Source: CAZTUH01 sp964616175 (GTDB lineage: Bacteria > Pseudomonadota > Gammaproteobacteria > Burkholderiales > Burkholderiaceae_B). From it: a DNA stretch of 64,000 nucleotides. Below, in pieces: positions 46,487 to 56,026 of this stretch; the stretch's first letter is position 1, and every line of letters starts with the position of its first letter. The notes below the pieces were generated by a model that made no database searches, had not been told where the DNA came from, and saw only the letters and a list, made by a program, of their open reading frames with translations. Location of the stretch: assembly GCA_964616175.1 (NCBI GenBank), contig CAZTUH010000003.1, positions 124,001-188,000 on the forward strand, given 5' to 3'. The position numbers and the translations under genes are program-made.

Positions 46487-47407
46487 CTACTTGTTCTTTT
46501 TTATTACATTCATAGCTGTAGCAATCATGCTGCTGACATTGGATAGATCAGAAGGAATAACAAGAGTATTGCTTTCTTTTGCCAGATTTTTAAAGGCATC
46601 TACAAATCGCTCTGCTATTTTTAGATTAGCAGCATTTTCTCCTCCTGGTTTTTGAATCGCTTCTGCTAGCAATATCAATGCCTTCTTTGTAGCTTCGGCT
46701 ACTTCTACAATCGCTAAAGCTTGACCCTGAGCATCGTTAATTTGAGCTTGCCGTGAACCCTCAGAACGAGCAATAGCTGCTTCTCGCTCTCCCGTAGCGA
46801 TGTTTATTTGTTCCTGACGACGACCTTCTGAAGCAGCAACCAATGCTCGTTTTTCGCGTTCAGCAGTGATTTGAGCCTGCATAGCACGCAATATTTCATT
46901 AGGCGGAGTTAAATCTTTAATCTCGTAACGCAAAACTTTTACTCCCCAATTTAAAGCAGCCTCATCAAGAGCAGAAACAACTGTAGTATTGATGGTCTCA
47001 CGTTCTTCAAAAGTTCGATCTAATTCCATTTTTCCTATTACAGATCGTAATGTTGTTTGAGCTAATTGAGTAATAGCAGAAATATAATTAGATGATCCGT
47101 AAGAAGCTCTCATTGGATCTGTGATCTGAAAAAATAAAACTCCATCCACCTGTAACTGAGTATTATCACAGGTAATGCAAACCTGACTAGGCACATCTAA
47201 TGGAATTTCTTTAAGAGAATGTTGATAAGAAATTCTTTCAATAAAAGGAAAAATAAAACCAGCTCCAGGAGATAAGATGCGATCGAATTTTCCCAAGCGT
47301 TCTACAACCCATGCATGTTGTTGGGGTACAATAGCAACTGATTTTGCAATTAGCAAGATTGTCAGAATCAAAATTATTATGAAATAAGGTATAGATAAAT
47401 CATCCAT
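46487..47407 (-). CDS. SPFH/stomatin-family membrane protein (QmcA-like)
   Basis: A 306-residue slipin. One N-terminal membrane helix (about 6-26) is followed by the band-7 domain (VPQQHAWVVERLGKF to about 190) and a long Glu/Arg/Ala coiled coil (about 190-260). Such proteins form large cage-like oligomers in membrane microdomains and affect membrane protease action. It follows an nfeD gene by 29 bases, the classic SPFH-NfeD pair. Confidence 0.94.
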   Translation of the reverse strand: MDDLSIPYFIIILILTILLIAKSVAIVPQQHAWVVERLGKFDRILSPGAGFIFPFIERISYQHSLKEIPLDVPSQVCITCDNTQLQVDGVLFFQITDPMRASYGSSNYISAITQLAQTTLRSVIGKMELDRTFEERETINTTVVSALDEAALNWGVKVLRYEIKDLTPPNEILRAMQAQITAEREKRALVAASEGRRQEQINIATGEREAAIARSEGSRQAQINDAQGQALAIVEVAEATKKALILLAEAIQKPGGENAANLKIAERFVDAFKNLAKESNTLVIPSDLSNVSSMIATAMNVIKKNK

Positions 47408-47436
47408 AATTAAAAGTCCATAAGATTAAAAGGTAG

Positions 47437-47898
47437 TCATTTTTTTTCAGTATCATTTTTGATAAAAATCTGTGGCTCTATACATGGGGTTACAATAAGT
47501 CTGTTACCATTAATTCCAACAATAGTGAATAATCCATCTTTTTTTTGATGTTTCTGGAACTGGTATAATTCAACTTGCCAAGTTGTTCCACGATAACAAA
47601 CACTTGATAAACCTTCTTGTGACCAATTATTAATTGTAAGAAATTGTCCAATCTCTACAGGAAAAATTTGATCAACAGTTTTCTCTCTTTTTGAAAATTT
47701 TTTGCGGCATGCAAACAAACAAAAAAAAATAGTCAATTGGCAAAAAAAGATCTGTAGAAACAAATTCGGTGAAAACATTGCAACTACACTTCCAACTAAC
47801 ATGCTTAATGAAATCAAAAGCAAATAAAAAGTATTACTCAATAATTCAATTATTAGAATCAATAAGGATATCCCTAACCAAAAACTTGCAGTGTTCAA
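47437..47898 (-). CDS. NfeD-family membrane protein
   Basis: A 153-residue short NfeD protein. Two hydrophobic stretches (about 6-26 and 30-60) lead to a soluble OB-fold domain (from about 82) with the family-typical GTTWQVE. NfeD proteins partner with the adjacent slipin. The start is TTG 47898, with AGGA placed five to six bases upstream; no ATG is suitable. The C-terminal tail is rich in charge and probably cytoplasmic. Confidence 0.85.
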   Translation of the reverse strand: MNTASFWLGISLLILIIELLSNTFYLLLISLSMLVGSVVAMFSPNLFLQIFFCQLTIFFCLFACRKKFSKREKTVDQIFPVEIGQFLTINNWSQEGLSSVCYRGTTWQVELYQFQKHQKKDGLFTIVGINGNRLIVTPCIEPQIFIKNDTEKK

Positions 47899-48050
47899 AG
47901 TAGTCCTAAATTAAAGAATTGTCTTTAACATCTTTTCAATGTCCAAGATTGAACTATAATAAACTTGGTTCAATATTTCTAAACCTTGATTTTAAGGGTA
48001 ATTTGGAAAATTTTAGTAATAGCAAATGAAAATCTTTTTTCCAAGTTCCA

Positions 48051-48088
48051 AATAAAATAACAAGGTATGAATAAAATAACAAGGATAT
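48051..48088 (+). repeat. 19-base tandem duplication upstream of bolA
   Basis: Two copies of AATAAAATAACAAGG plus four bases stand head to tail (48051-48069 and 48070-48088); the first 15 bases are identical. Probably slippage. It lies in the 267-base gap between the nfeD start and bolA. Confidence 0.75.
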
Positions 48089-48165
48089 ATTTTTAATGAG
48101 CAAACCTCTGTTCACTAAAAATGATTTGAGTATAATTTGTTGGTTTCGAGGAGAACAAAGTATCC

Positions 48166-48441
48166 ATGAAGAAAAACTTTATTTCAGATGAAAATCTTCT
48201 CAAGATAATCCAAGAAAGATTATCAAAACTAGAACCAAGATTCCTGAAAATTGAAGATGAATCACATCTCCATATAGGGCATGAGGCATGGAAAAGAGGA
48301 GGAAAACACTATCAGATTTTTATAGCTTCAAAAATGTTTTACGGTATGAAGGACATTGATTCCCATCGTTTGGTTTACAAACATCTAAGTGAATTTATAC
48401 CTTTTCCAATCCATGCTCTTGTTTTAAAAACTCAAGCATAA
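48166..48441 (+). CDS. bolA: BolA family protein
   Basis: A 91-residue BolA-like protein with the K-homology-like fold. The variable loop holds DESHLHIGHEAW with His residues that bind a [2Fe-2S] cluster together with a monothiol glutaredoxin. The helix-turn segment DIDSHRLVYKHLSEF is conserved. GAGGAG lies 12 bases before the ATG. The gene is followed 29 bases later by the ppiC-type gene, as in other betaproteobacteria. Confidence 0.93.
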   Translation: MKKNFISDENLLKIIQERLSKLEPRFLKIEDESHLHIGHEAWKRGGKHYQIFIASKMFYGMKDIDSHRLVYKHLSEFIPFPIHALVLKTQA

Positions 48442-48470
48442 AAAATTCTGCATAATCTCCCGAGGTATTA

Positions 48471-49253
48471 GTGAGAACTTTCTTTATTTATTTGATTTTC
48501 TTTTGCATTCCTAGTTTATCTTACTCTAGAGAAATAGGATATGTAAATGGGATTCCTATAACCCAGTATAGTGTAGACCAATTTGTAAAATTATTAATTG
48601 ATCAAGGAGCTGAGGATTCTGAAGAACTGCGTGAACAAGTAAGGAAAGAGCTGATCAATAGAAAAGTTTTCTTGAAAGAAGCTAACAATGCTCAACTTGA
48701 GCAAAGAATTGATGTGCAAAATGAGCTGCAGTTTGCACGAGAATCAATTCTTATAAAAACGTTGATGATAGATTATATAAAAGAAAATCCTATTTCAGAA
48801 GAAATGATAAAAATGGAGTTTGATCGGATCAAAGCAGAACAAGTTGAAAGAAGGGAATTCAAAATTCAACATATTTTGTTAGCAGATCAAAAAATGGCAA
48901 ATGATCTCCTATTTAAAATCAGAAAAAATCCAAAGAAATTTGATAAGTTAGCAAGGGAAATGTCAAAGGATCTAGGTAGTTCTGAAAACAATGGTGATCT
49001 TGGTTGGTCTGTTTTGGAAAATTATGTTCCACCTTTTGCTCAAGCAGTAGAAAAACTTAAAAAAGGTGAAATTGCAAGTAATCTGGTAGAAACAGAGTTT
49101 GGATGGCATATTATCAGGCTCAATGACATTCGGCCCATTCTATTTCCAGAATTCGAACAGATCAAACCCAGCATTGAAGAAATTTTACAAAAAAGAATGT
49201 TAGCGGCTTATCAACGAGATCTATTAGAAGCAGCAAAGATTGAAATTAGATAA
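48471..49253 (+). CDS. Periplasmic peptidyl-prolyl isomerase (PpiC/PrsA/SurA type)
   Basis: A 260-residue periplasmic foldase. An N-terminal signal peptide (about 1-20) is followed by a helical chaperone region and a parvulin domain (about 128-225; FKIQHILLADQK, then GDLGWS, then FGWHIIRL). The start is GTG 48471, with CGAGG six bases before it. It probably helps fold outer-membrane proteins for the BAM complex. It is convergent with ligA with an eight-base gap. Confidence 0.93.
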   Translation: MRTFFIYLIFFCIPSLSYSREIGYVNGIPITQYSVDQFVKLLIDQGAEDSEELREQVRKELINRKVFLKEANNAQLEQRIDVQNELQFARESILIKTLMIDYIKENPISEEMIKMEFDRIKAEQVERREFKIQHILLADQKMANDLLFKIRKNPKKFDKLAREMSKDLGSSENNGDLGWSVLENYVPPFAQAVEKLKKGEIASNLVETEFGWHIIRLNDIRPILFPEFEQIKPSIEEILQKRMLAAYQRDLLEAAKIEIR

Positions 49254-49261
49254 TTCCTATC

Positions 49262-51367
49262 CTAGGAAATCAAATTTATCAGATATGAATGGTCATTAAC
49301 CATGGAATTCCATTCATCTTCATTTATAAGTGAAATTTCTAACTTCTGAGCTTTTTCTAATTTTTTTCCAGGATTTTTACCAACTATTATATAGTTTATA
49401 TTTTTTGAAATTTGATTCCTAATTATTCCTCCATTTGTCTGGATATACTGCGAGATCATTTTCCTAGACCAATTATGTACTGTTCCAGTTAAAACAAAGG
49501 TTTTTCCTGATAAAGAAAGATTGGATGATGAAGAGGATGGCTTTATGTCTTGAGATTCGTTTTTTGGTTTTACTCCATTTGACAATAAAGATTTTAGAAT
49601 CTCTTGGTTACGCGGTTCATGAAAAAAAAGTACGATAGATTCAGCTACTACTGGTCCCAGTCCTTTTTCAATTAAATCTTCTTTTTCAGCATTAATCAAT
49701 CGTTCTATTTTTTGAAATTTTTTTGATAGAAATTTTGCTGTTTCCTCTCCAACATGACGGATGCCAAGAGCAAATATGAAATTTGCCAGTTTTGGAAATT
49801 TGGATTTTCGAATTGCTAGACAGATCTTGTTAGCTAATTTTCTACCGACTCTTTCTAATTGGATAAGATTTTCAATTTCTAAAGTATAGATATCAGATAT
49901 TGAGTTAACCATATCTTTATCAACTAGTTGATCTATTATTTTTCTTCCCAATCCTACAATATTTAAAGCATTTGAACCTATTGCATGCAATAAACTTTGT
50001 TTTCTTTGTGCTGGGCAAGATAATATTCCTGTACAACGTGTAATGCGCCCATTGCTTGACTTTTCCAAACTAGCACCACAAATAGGGCACTTTAATCCTA
50101 TTAAAAATTTTTTTGAGTTTTTTAACCTATTTTCAGTTAAAGATTGAACTATCTCAGGTATAACATCCCCAGCTCGGTGAACAATTACTGTATCTCCAAT
50201 TCTAATATCTTTCCTATGAATCTCAGCTTCATTGTGAAGGTTAGAGCTTTTTATTGTTACTCCTCCAATAGAAACAGGTTTTAAATATGCCACAGGCGTG
50301 ATGATTCCAGTCCTACCAACATAGGTTTGAATATCAAGCAGAACTGTTCTACCTTCTTCTGGAGAAAATTTATGTGCTAAAGCAAAACGTGGAGCACGTG
50401 CCATATACCCAAGAATTTCTTGAGCTTTCAAACAATTTACTTTGTAAACGATACCATCAATATCATATGGCAGGGAATGTCTAAGTTCTTCCATTTTTTT
50501 GTAAAATTTAAGCAATCCATGGATACCAGAAACAAGTGAGTTATATCTATTTGTGGAAAACCCAAATTGCTTTAATTGATCTAATACTATTTTTTCTTCT
50601 GAACCAAGGAAAAATGGATCTGATCTTTTGGAAAAGTTATAAATTCCTCCAATTCCATAAGCAAAGAAATGTAAAAATCGTGTCTCTGTGACTTTTGGAT
50701 CTAGTTGTCTTAGACTGCCTGCAGCAGCATTTCTTGGATTGGAAAATTTTTTTTCTTTTTTTAATGATTGAATCCTATTTAATTCATCGAAATCTTTGCG
50801 ATACATGAGGACTTCGCCACGAACTTCCAAGATATGTGGAGCTGTACCTTTCAGTTTTTTTGGAACAGATTTAATTGAATTAACATTCAATGTTACATCT
50901 TCTCCAATGTTTCCATTACCACGTGTTGCAGCTTTGGTTAAATAACCGTTTTCATATTGAAGGTTGATTGCTAATCCATCTAATTTAAGCCCACAAAAAT
51001 AATTGATTTCTTTGTAAGTGTTATCTAAACAGTTTGCATTGCATAAAGCTTTAATTATTCGGTCATGAAAACATTCGACCTGTTTTTTCTCAAAAGCATT
51101 TTCTAATGAAAGCATCGGTAAAAAATGCTGTACTTTTCCAAATCCAGAAAATGCAGAAACACCTACACGTTGTGTTGGTGAATCTTCCTTAATTAATTCT
51201 GGATATCTTTTTTCAATTGCAATCAACTTACTCATCAAAGAATCAAATTCGGAATCACTGATGATTGGATTATTGCTAATGTAATATCTTTTATTATGTT
51301 GATTGATTTTTTCTGATAAGTTTGAAACAACTTTCCGGACTTCTTCCAAATTAGATCTAGATTTCAT
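49262..51367 (-). CDS. ligA: NAD-dependent DNA ligase
   Basis: LigA seals nicks. The 701-residue protein has an N-terminal Ia domain and the adenylation site Lys128 in KLDG. It continues with the OB fold (VGRTGIITPVAY), a four-Cys zinc finger (CPIC, then CTGILSC), helix-hairpin-helix repeats (about 465-600) and a C-terminal BRCT domain (about 625-701; SGKTFVLTG). Length and domain order are normal. It begins 252 bases after the udg end. It has no operon partner. Confidence 0.97.
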   Translation of the reverse strand: MKSRSNLEEVRKVVSNLSEKINQHNKRYYISNNPIISDSEFDSLMSKLIAIEKRYPELIKEDSPTQRVGVSAFSGFGKVQHFLPMLSLENAFEKKQVECFHDRIIKALCNANCLDNTYKEINYFCGLKLDGLAINLQYENGYLTKAATRGNGNIGEDVTLNVNSIKSVPKKLKGTAPHILEVRGEVLMYRKDFDELNRIQSLKKEKKFSNPRNAAAGSLRQLDPKVTETRFLHFFAYGIGGIYNFSKRSDPFFLGSEEKIVLDQLKQFGFSTNRYNSLVSGIHGLLKFYKKMEELRHSLPYDIDGIVYKVNCLKAQEILGYMARAPRFALAHKFSPEEGRTVLLDIQTYVGRTGIITPVAYLKPVSIGGVTIKSSNLHNEAEIHRKDIRIGDTVIVHRAGDVIPEIVQSLTENRLKNSKKFLIGLKCPICGASLEKSSNGRITRCTGILSCPAQRKQSLLHAIGSNALNIVGLGRKIIDQLVDKDMVNSISDIYTLEIENLIQLERVGRKLANKICLAIRKSKFPKLANFIFALGIRHVGEETAKFLSKKFQKIERLINAEKEDLIEKGLGPVVAESIVLFFHEPRNQEILKSLLSNGVKPKNESQDIKPSSSSSNLSLSGKTFVLTGTVHNWSRKMISQYIQTNGGIIRNQISKNINYIIVGKNPGKKLEKAQKLEISLINEDEWNSMVNDHSYLINLIS

Positions 51368-51619
51368 TCTATGATTAATCTTTAAGTAGTATTACTTTTG
51401 TATTCTTCAGAGAACCCAAATAATAATTTCGATTTCTTTTGAAATTCCTTATTATCTTTATTAATTTTAATTAATGGATGAAAATTTCATGCATTAGAAA
51501 AAATAGAAAGGGAGCAAAAAATATATTTCTGAAAACTCGATTCCTAGCACATATGATTATATATCCATTCAATAATTATTTTCTTTTATCAACTAATAGA
51601 ACTGACATATTTTTCAATA

Positions 51620-52339
51620 TTAACAAAGTTCTGCTGCAATTTGTAGATCTTGCCAAGCTTGCACTTTTTTTAATGGGTATCGCAATAGATAAGCTGGATG
51701 GTTCATAACAACCACAAGTATTTTTGGATTCTTCTTGCTGTTTATTTTATGAACCTTTCCACGAAGATCAGATATATTCAATTTGGTATTTAAAATAGTT
51801 TGAGCTGAAAATTTTCCAATTGCCAAGATCTTTCTTGGTGAGAAAAGTTCAATCTGTTTTTTTAGGTGCAAACTGCATGCATTTATTTCATCTAGATTAG
51901 GATTTCTGTTCTTTGGTGGACGACATTTTATTACATTTGTGATAAATACATTGAGATCTCGATTTAAACCAATAGAGGCTAACATAGCATCCAGTAATTT
52001 TCCCGAACGACCAACAAATGGTAACCCCTCATGATCTTCATATTCTCCTGGAGCTTCGCCTATAAGCATCCATTCAATTTTTTTAGGTCCATATCCAAAA
52101 ACAGAGGTTTTTCGAGTTTTGTGAAGTTGACAAGAGGTACAGGTCTGCACAGATTTTTTTATCTGATTGAAATTTATTTCAAAAATAGATTCGCTAGAAA
52201 TATTTTTTTTGGATTCATCAGCTGAGCTCTTTTTTGAGAAATTTGAATCGCATGAAAATTTAATAAATTCTTGAGAAATTAAACAGTCAAGCCTCGGAAT
52301 TCCCATTTCATCTAACCAAAGCTTTTTTAAGCGATTCAT
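51620..52339 (-). CDS. Uracil-DNA glycosylase, family 4 (iron-sulfur)
   Basis: A 239-residue uracil-DNA glycosylase with a [4Fe-4S] cluster. The Cys pair CTSCQLHKTR begins the catalytic domain (about 81). GEAPGEYEDHEGLPFVG is motif A, Cys in KCRPP is a further cluster ligand, and NHPAYLL is motif B. An extra N-terminal region of about 80 residues is common in betaproteobacteria. The start ATG 52339 fits MNRLKKLWLDEMG; the open frame goes back to 52375, overlapping the upstream gene. It likely removes uracil after cytosine deamination or dUTP incorporation. Confidence 0.92.
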   Translation of the reverse strand: MNRLKKLWLDEMGIPRLDCLISQEFIKFSCDSNFSKKSSADESKKNISSESIFEINFNQIKKSVQTCTSCQLHKTRKTSVFGYGPKKIEWMLIGEAPGEYEDHEGLPFVGRSGKLLDAMLASIGLNRDLNVFITNVIKCRPPKNRNPNLDEINACSLHLKKQIELFSPRKILAIGKFSAQTILNTKLNISDLRGKVHKINSKKNPKILVVVMNHPAYLLRYPLKKVQAWQDLQIAAELC

Positions 52340-52353
52340 CTTTATCTGTTTTT

Positions 52354-53640
52354 TCAAAAGATACATTCCTTGCAAGGCAAATAAAATTTTTTTTGCATAA
52401 TGAAAATATTCTCTCTTAGATCATCACTTGTGCATGAAAAATATTCTTTTCGAGTATCGATATGTGAATACCCATGTTTTTTATAGAATGAAATTGCTTT
52501 TTTATTTGACTCTCGTACTTCAAGAAATACTCCAGATGTTTTTTTTATTTTGGCTTGTTTTTCACACCAAGATAACAGAAGAGTACCTAGATTCTTTCTT
52601 TGGTAATGAGGTTCTATAGCAATAGTTAGCAAATTAGTTAGGTTTGATGTTTTCATCGCAACACTAAATCCAATTAGAATCCCATTGTTATTTCTCAAGA
52701 CAAAAGAATCATATGTAGGATCTAATAATGAGTCTGAAAAGCTTTTTTTTGTCCACAGGAATAATTGCATTTTTTTTTCTAAAGAAATTACTTCATCTAA
52801 GTCTTCCTTCGTCATGATTTTTGGATGGAGATTTTCAATAGAATTAGTTTTTGGATTACCTCCTTTACCGGAAACTTGTTCTGCAAGAGTAAAAGCTACT
52901 TTTTCCCTAATATATAATGGAAATGCTAATTTAGACCTCGATTTCTCGTCTTCGGTCATCATCCCAAGTTTTTTATTTGCCAAAAGAGCTATGCTACTTG
53001 CTCTTGGATAAAGAATTGGAGTCTTATGTAAGCAATTTTTAAAATTGCTTACTGAATCAATTTCCTCAATTTCCCAAGCATTTCCAGTTAATAAAACTTC
53101 TGGGTAAGTTGATGTTTTATGAAAATGTTCAGCTGACCAAATTGAAATTTTCAGTTTTGTCCAAGAAATAAGTTCATTATAAGAAATTAACATTGGTTCC
53201 TGCAAAGAAACCCAGGAATATGAATCTTCAAATGGTTGAACTTGGTAAGCAGATAAATATACTTCAGCTAATTTTGCATCTGATGCAACTACAATTATCT
53301 GTTCAATGTTTGGTTTATGCTGTTCTGCAATTGCTTGATGTGATACAATAGGGACAATAGGAATTTTCCTTGCAAAACTAAAGCTTTGTGCTATAGAACA
53401 AGCTATTCTGGCTCCAGTAAATGAACCTGGACCTTGACCAAAAGCCACAGCTTGTAACGATTCCATTTCTAAATCAAGTTCATAAAGAATCTCCTCTATC
53501 ATATTAAATAAATAGCGAACATCTTTTTTTTTAGTTTCCTTTTCTATAACAGTTGGTAATGCAGAAATTGATTCTGTTCGAAGTATAGCTATACTTCGAA
53601 CAGCAGTTGATGTTTCTATTGCTAATAAAATTGACTTCAA
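52354..53640 (-). CDS. Fused TsaB - RimI N-acetyltransferase
   Basis: A 428-residue two-domain fusion. Residues 1-235 or so are TsaB, the dimerisation partner of TsaD in t6A tRNA modification (LAIETSTAVRSIAI, then FGQGPGSFTGARIA). Residues from about 270 are a GNAT domain like RimI, which acetylates ribosomal protein S18 (NLLTIAIEPHYQRKNLG, the acetyl-CoA loop, then FLEVRESNKKAISFYKKHGY). The fusion exists in Alcaligenaceae and is compact here. The family order of tsaB-rimI followed by udg is retained. Confidence 0.93.
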   Translation of the reverse strand: MKSILLAIETSTAVRSIAILRTESISALPTVIEKETKKKDVRYLFNMIEEILYELDLEMESLQAVAFGQGPGSFTGARIACSIAQSFSFARKIPIVPIVSHQAIAEQHKPNIEQIIVVASDAKLAEVYLSAYQVQPFEDSYSWVSLQEPMLISYNELISWTKLKISIWSAEHFHKTSTYPEVLLTGNAWEIEEIDSVSNFKNCLHKTPILYPRASSIALLANKKLGMMTEDEKSRSKLAFPLYIREKVAFTLAEQVSGKGGNPKTNSIENLHPKIMTKEDLDEVISLEKKMQLFLWTKKSFSDSLLDPTYDSFVLRNNNGILIGFSVAMKTSNLTNLLTIAIEPHYQRKNLGTLLLSWCEKQAKIKKTSGVFLEVRESNKKAISFYKKHGYSHIDTRKEYFSCTSDDLRENIFIMQKKFYLPCKECIF

Positions 53641-53795
53641 TATATCACTCCAATTTATAATTATTGAAAGATTTAAAAATGAATTTTCTATTAAATAAAG
53701 AAAATGAATTGATTAGTTGAAAGGAAATTACATTCATTTAAAATTTTACAGGAATATTTAATAAGTAACATTTTGTAAGTATGTACTAGCCATTA

Positions 53796-54557
53796 ATGAA
53801 TTCCACTGTTACATTTAAGAGTATGACTATACAAAATACTATTCAAATAAAAAAAATTCTTGTTGTTGATGATGATCCTCGTTTAAGAGACCTTCTCCGA
53901 AGGTATCTCACCGAACAGGGTTTTAATGTTTTTGTCTCGGAAGATTCCAGAGAGATGACTAAGCTTTGGCAACGTGAACATTTTGATTTATTGGTACTTG
54001 ACTTAATGTTACCTGGTGAAGATGGTCTCTCAATTTGTAGAAGACTTCGAGGTGGACATGATAATACACCAATTATTATTTTAACTGCAAAAGCAGAAGA
54101 TATTGATCGAATTGTTGGCTTGGAAATGGGAGCTGATGACTATCTTTCAAAACCATTCAATCCCAGAGAACTGCTAGCTCGAATTAATGCTATTTTGCGA
54201 AGACGTGGAACAGAAGAACACCCTGGAGCCCCGAGCCAAGAGAATGAATCAGTTGTTTTTGGACCTTATACATTAAATCTATCAACTCGAACTTTAGTTC
54301 AATCTGGAAAGCAGATACCAATCACGACTGGAGAATTCTCCGTTTTAAAAGTTTTTTCCCGATATCCAAAAATTCCATTATCAAGAGATAAATTAATGGA
54401 GTTAGCTCGGGGACGTGAATATGAAGCATTTGATCGTAGCTTGGATGTTCAGATTTCTCGACTGCGAAAATTAATTGAACCAAATCCATCAAAACCAATT
54501 TTCATTCAAACAGTTTGGGGATTAGGTTATGTTTTTGTACCTGATGGGTACAATTAA
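53796..54557 (+). CDS. ompR: OmpR-type response regulator
   Basis: A response regulator of 253 residues. The receiver domain has the acidic triad (DDD near 25-27), phospho-acceptor Asp69 in LVLDLM, and Lys119. A winged-helix DNA-binding domain follows (about 155-250). The sequence matches OmpR, the orthologue known as RisA in Bordetella. The start is ATG 53796, or possibly the second Met at 53823, which better matches relatives. It is the partner of the envZ gene 42 bases later. The target genes cannot be told from this window. Confidence 0.95.
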   Translation: MNSTVTFKSMTIQNTIQIKKILVVDDDPRLRDLLRRYLTEQGFNVFVSEDSREMTKLWQREHFDLLVLDLMLPGEDGLSICRRLRGGHDNTPIIILTAKAEDIDRIVGLEMGADDYLSKPFNPRELLARINAILRRRGTEEHPGAPSQENESVVFGPYTLNLSTRTLVQSGKQIPITTGEFSVLKVFSRYPKIPLSRDKLMELARGREYEAFDRSLDVQISRLRKLIEPNPSKPIFIQTVWGLGYVFVPDGYN

Positions 54558-54599
54558 TTATCCAACTTCCTTAGGTTATATAGTAAAGCAGCAAAAAAC

Positions 54600-55976
54600 A
54601 TGCCAAGCTTTCAAAAAACCATCCATGTTTGTATATCACGCATTCGGCTTGGCTTGTTTGGTCGTACTTTTTTGTTATTGGCTTCACTTATGCTAGTTAG
54701 TTTAGGAGCTTGGTTGCAAGTTTTTCTAAGCATGGAATTAGGCCCGCGTGCACACCAAATGGCACAACGCATTATTACATCTGTTAATATCACTCGATCT
54801 GCTCTCATTTATTCTCAGAATGAAGAACGCAGTAAGTTGCTTTTAGATCTTGCAGCAAATGAAAGTATTCAAGTTTATCCAAGAGAAGTCACAGATTTTA
54901 TAGAACCTTTGATTAAAGATGATTATTGGGAGCGCATAGCTCAACATATAAGAAACTGCTTTGGTTCAGAAACAAAAATAGCCTTGGAGGTAAATCAGAT
55001 ACCTGGATTCTGGGTTAGTTTCCAAATAGGAAGGGACCTATATTGGCTAGTATTTGAACGAAAACAGATTAGCCTAACAGGCAGGGTAGAATGGATTGGT
55101 TGGGGAGCAACTGCTTTATTTCTTTCGCTTATTGGTGCTGCTATTAGTGTAGGATTTGTTAATCGCCCTTTATCTAGACTTTCAAGGGCTGTACAGATTT
55201 TATCTCTTGGAGAAACGCCCCCTCCACTTCCTGAAAGTGGTCCTCAAGAAATCTGTGCAATTAACACTTCTTTCAATCGCATGATAAAAGATTTAAAACG
55301 TACAGAAATTGACCGAGAGCTTATGTTAGCTGGAATATCCCATGATCTTCGAACTCCACTAGCTCGGATGCGTCTCGAGATAGAGCTTAGCGGGGTTTCT
55401 GAAAGTGTTCGACAAGCAATTGATGAAGACTTGGGTCAGATTGATCATAGTATTGGCCAACTTATGGAATATGCTAGACCAGCAAGCAAACTTCCAGAAT
55501 CAGCAGTGAATATTTCTGAGGTTTTAATTGAACTATATGAAAGGGAACGCAGTCATACAATTAGTATGGGTGGAACCCTTGATGCTTATATTGAACCTGA
55601 ACTCTGGGCTCATATTATTCCTCTAGATCTGAAACGCATTGTTAGCAATTTGATTGAAAATGCTAGGCGTTATGGTCGGCCTTCTTATGATAACTTGCCA
55701 CATATCAACCTTAGCTTGAATGCAAAAGAAAATCATTTGATAATAGAGGTTTCTGATCAAGGTCCAGGAATAAGCCCGCAAGATATTGAACGGCTGCTTC
55801 GACCTTTTTCTCGAGGTGAAGCTGCTCGTACAGGGGTAAGTGGCGCTGGTTTAGGTTTAGCAATTGTAGAACGATCCCTTAAAAACATAAGGGGAGAATT
55901 AGAATTATTATCTCGCGAAGGAGGAGGACTTACGGCTCGAATAAAATTGCCTAAATTTGAAGTTAAAAATTGTTAA
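54600..55976 (+). CDS. envZ: EnvZ-type osmosensor histidine kinase
   Basis: A 458-residue sensor kinase (RisS in Bordetella). Two membrane helices (about 20-42 and 163-187) flank a periplasmic loop of about 120 residues. A HAMP linker then leads to the H-box His248 in SHDLRTP, N-box NLIENARRYG, and G boxes (DQGPGIS, GAGLGLAIV). A Pro-Pro-Pro motif (residues 207-209, bases 55218-55226) sits in the HAMP region. Such motifs usually need EF-P, which is decayed here. It pairs with ompR. The product looks full-length. Confidence 0.95.
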   Translation: MPSFQKTIHVCISRIRLGLFGRTFLLLASLMLVSLGAWLQVFLSMELGPRAHQMAQRIITSVNITRSALIYSQNEERSKLLLDLAANESIQVYPREVTDFIEPLIKDDYWERIAQHIRNCFGSETKIALEVNQIPGFWVSFQIGRDLYWLVFERKQISLTGRVEWIGWGATALFLSLIGAAISVGFVNRPLSRLSRAVQILSLGETPPPLPESGPQEICAINTSFNRMIKDLKRTEIDRELMLAGISHDLRTPLARMRLEIELSGVSESVRQAIDEDLGQIDHSIGQLMEYARPASKLPESAVNISEVLIELYERERSHTISMGGTLDAYIEPELWAHIIPLDLKRIVSNLIENARRYGRPSYDNLPHINLSLNAKENHLIIEVSDQGPGISPQDIERLLRPFSRGEAARTGVSGAGLGLAIVERSLKNIRGELELLSREGGGLTARIKLPKFEVKNC

Positions 55977-56026
55977 AAACTCTGTTTAAAATTAGGCTTT
56001 AAAAAAATTATCAAGAAGGAATTTTT

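Noticed and set aside
48096..48191. 31-codon leader frame overlapping the start of bolA
   Set aside because: It overlaps bolA in another frame, shows no family resemblance and has a poorly placed ribosome site.
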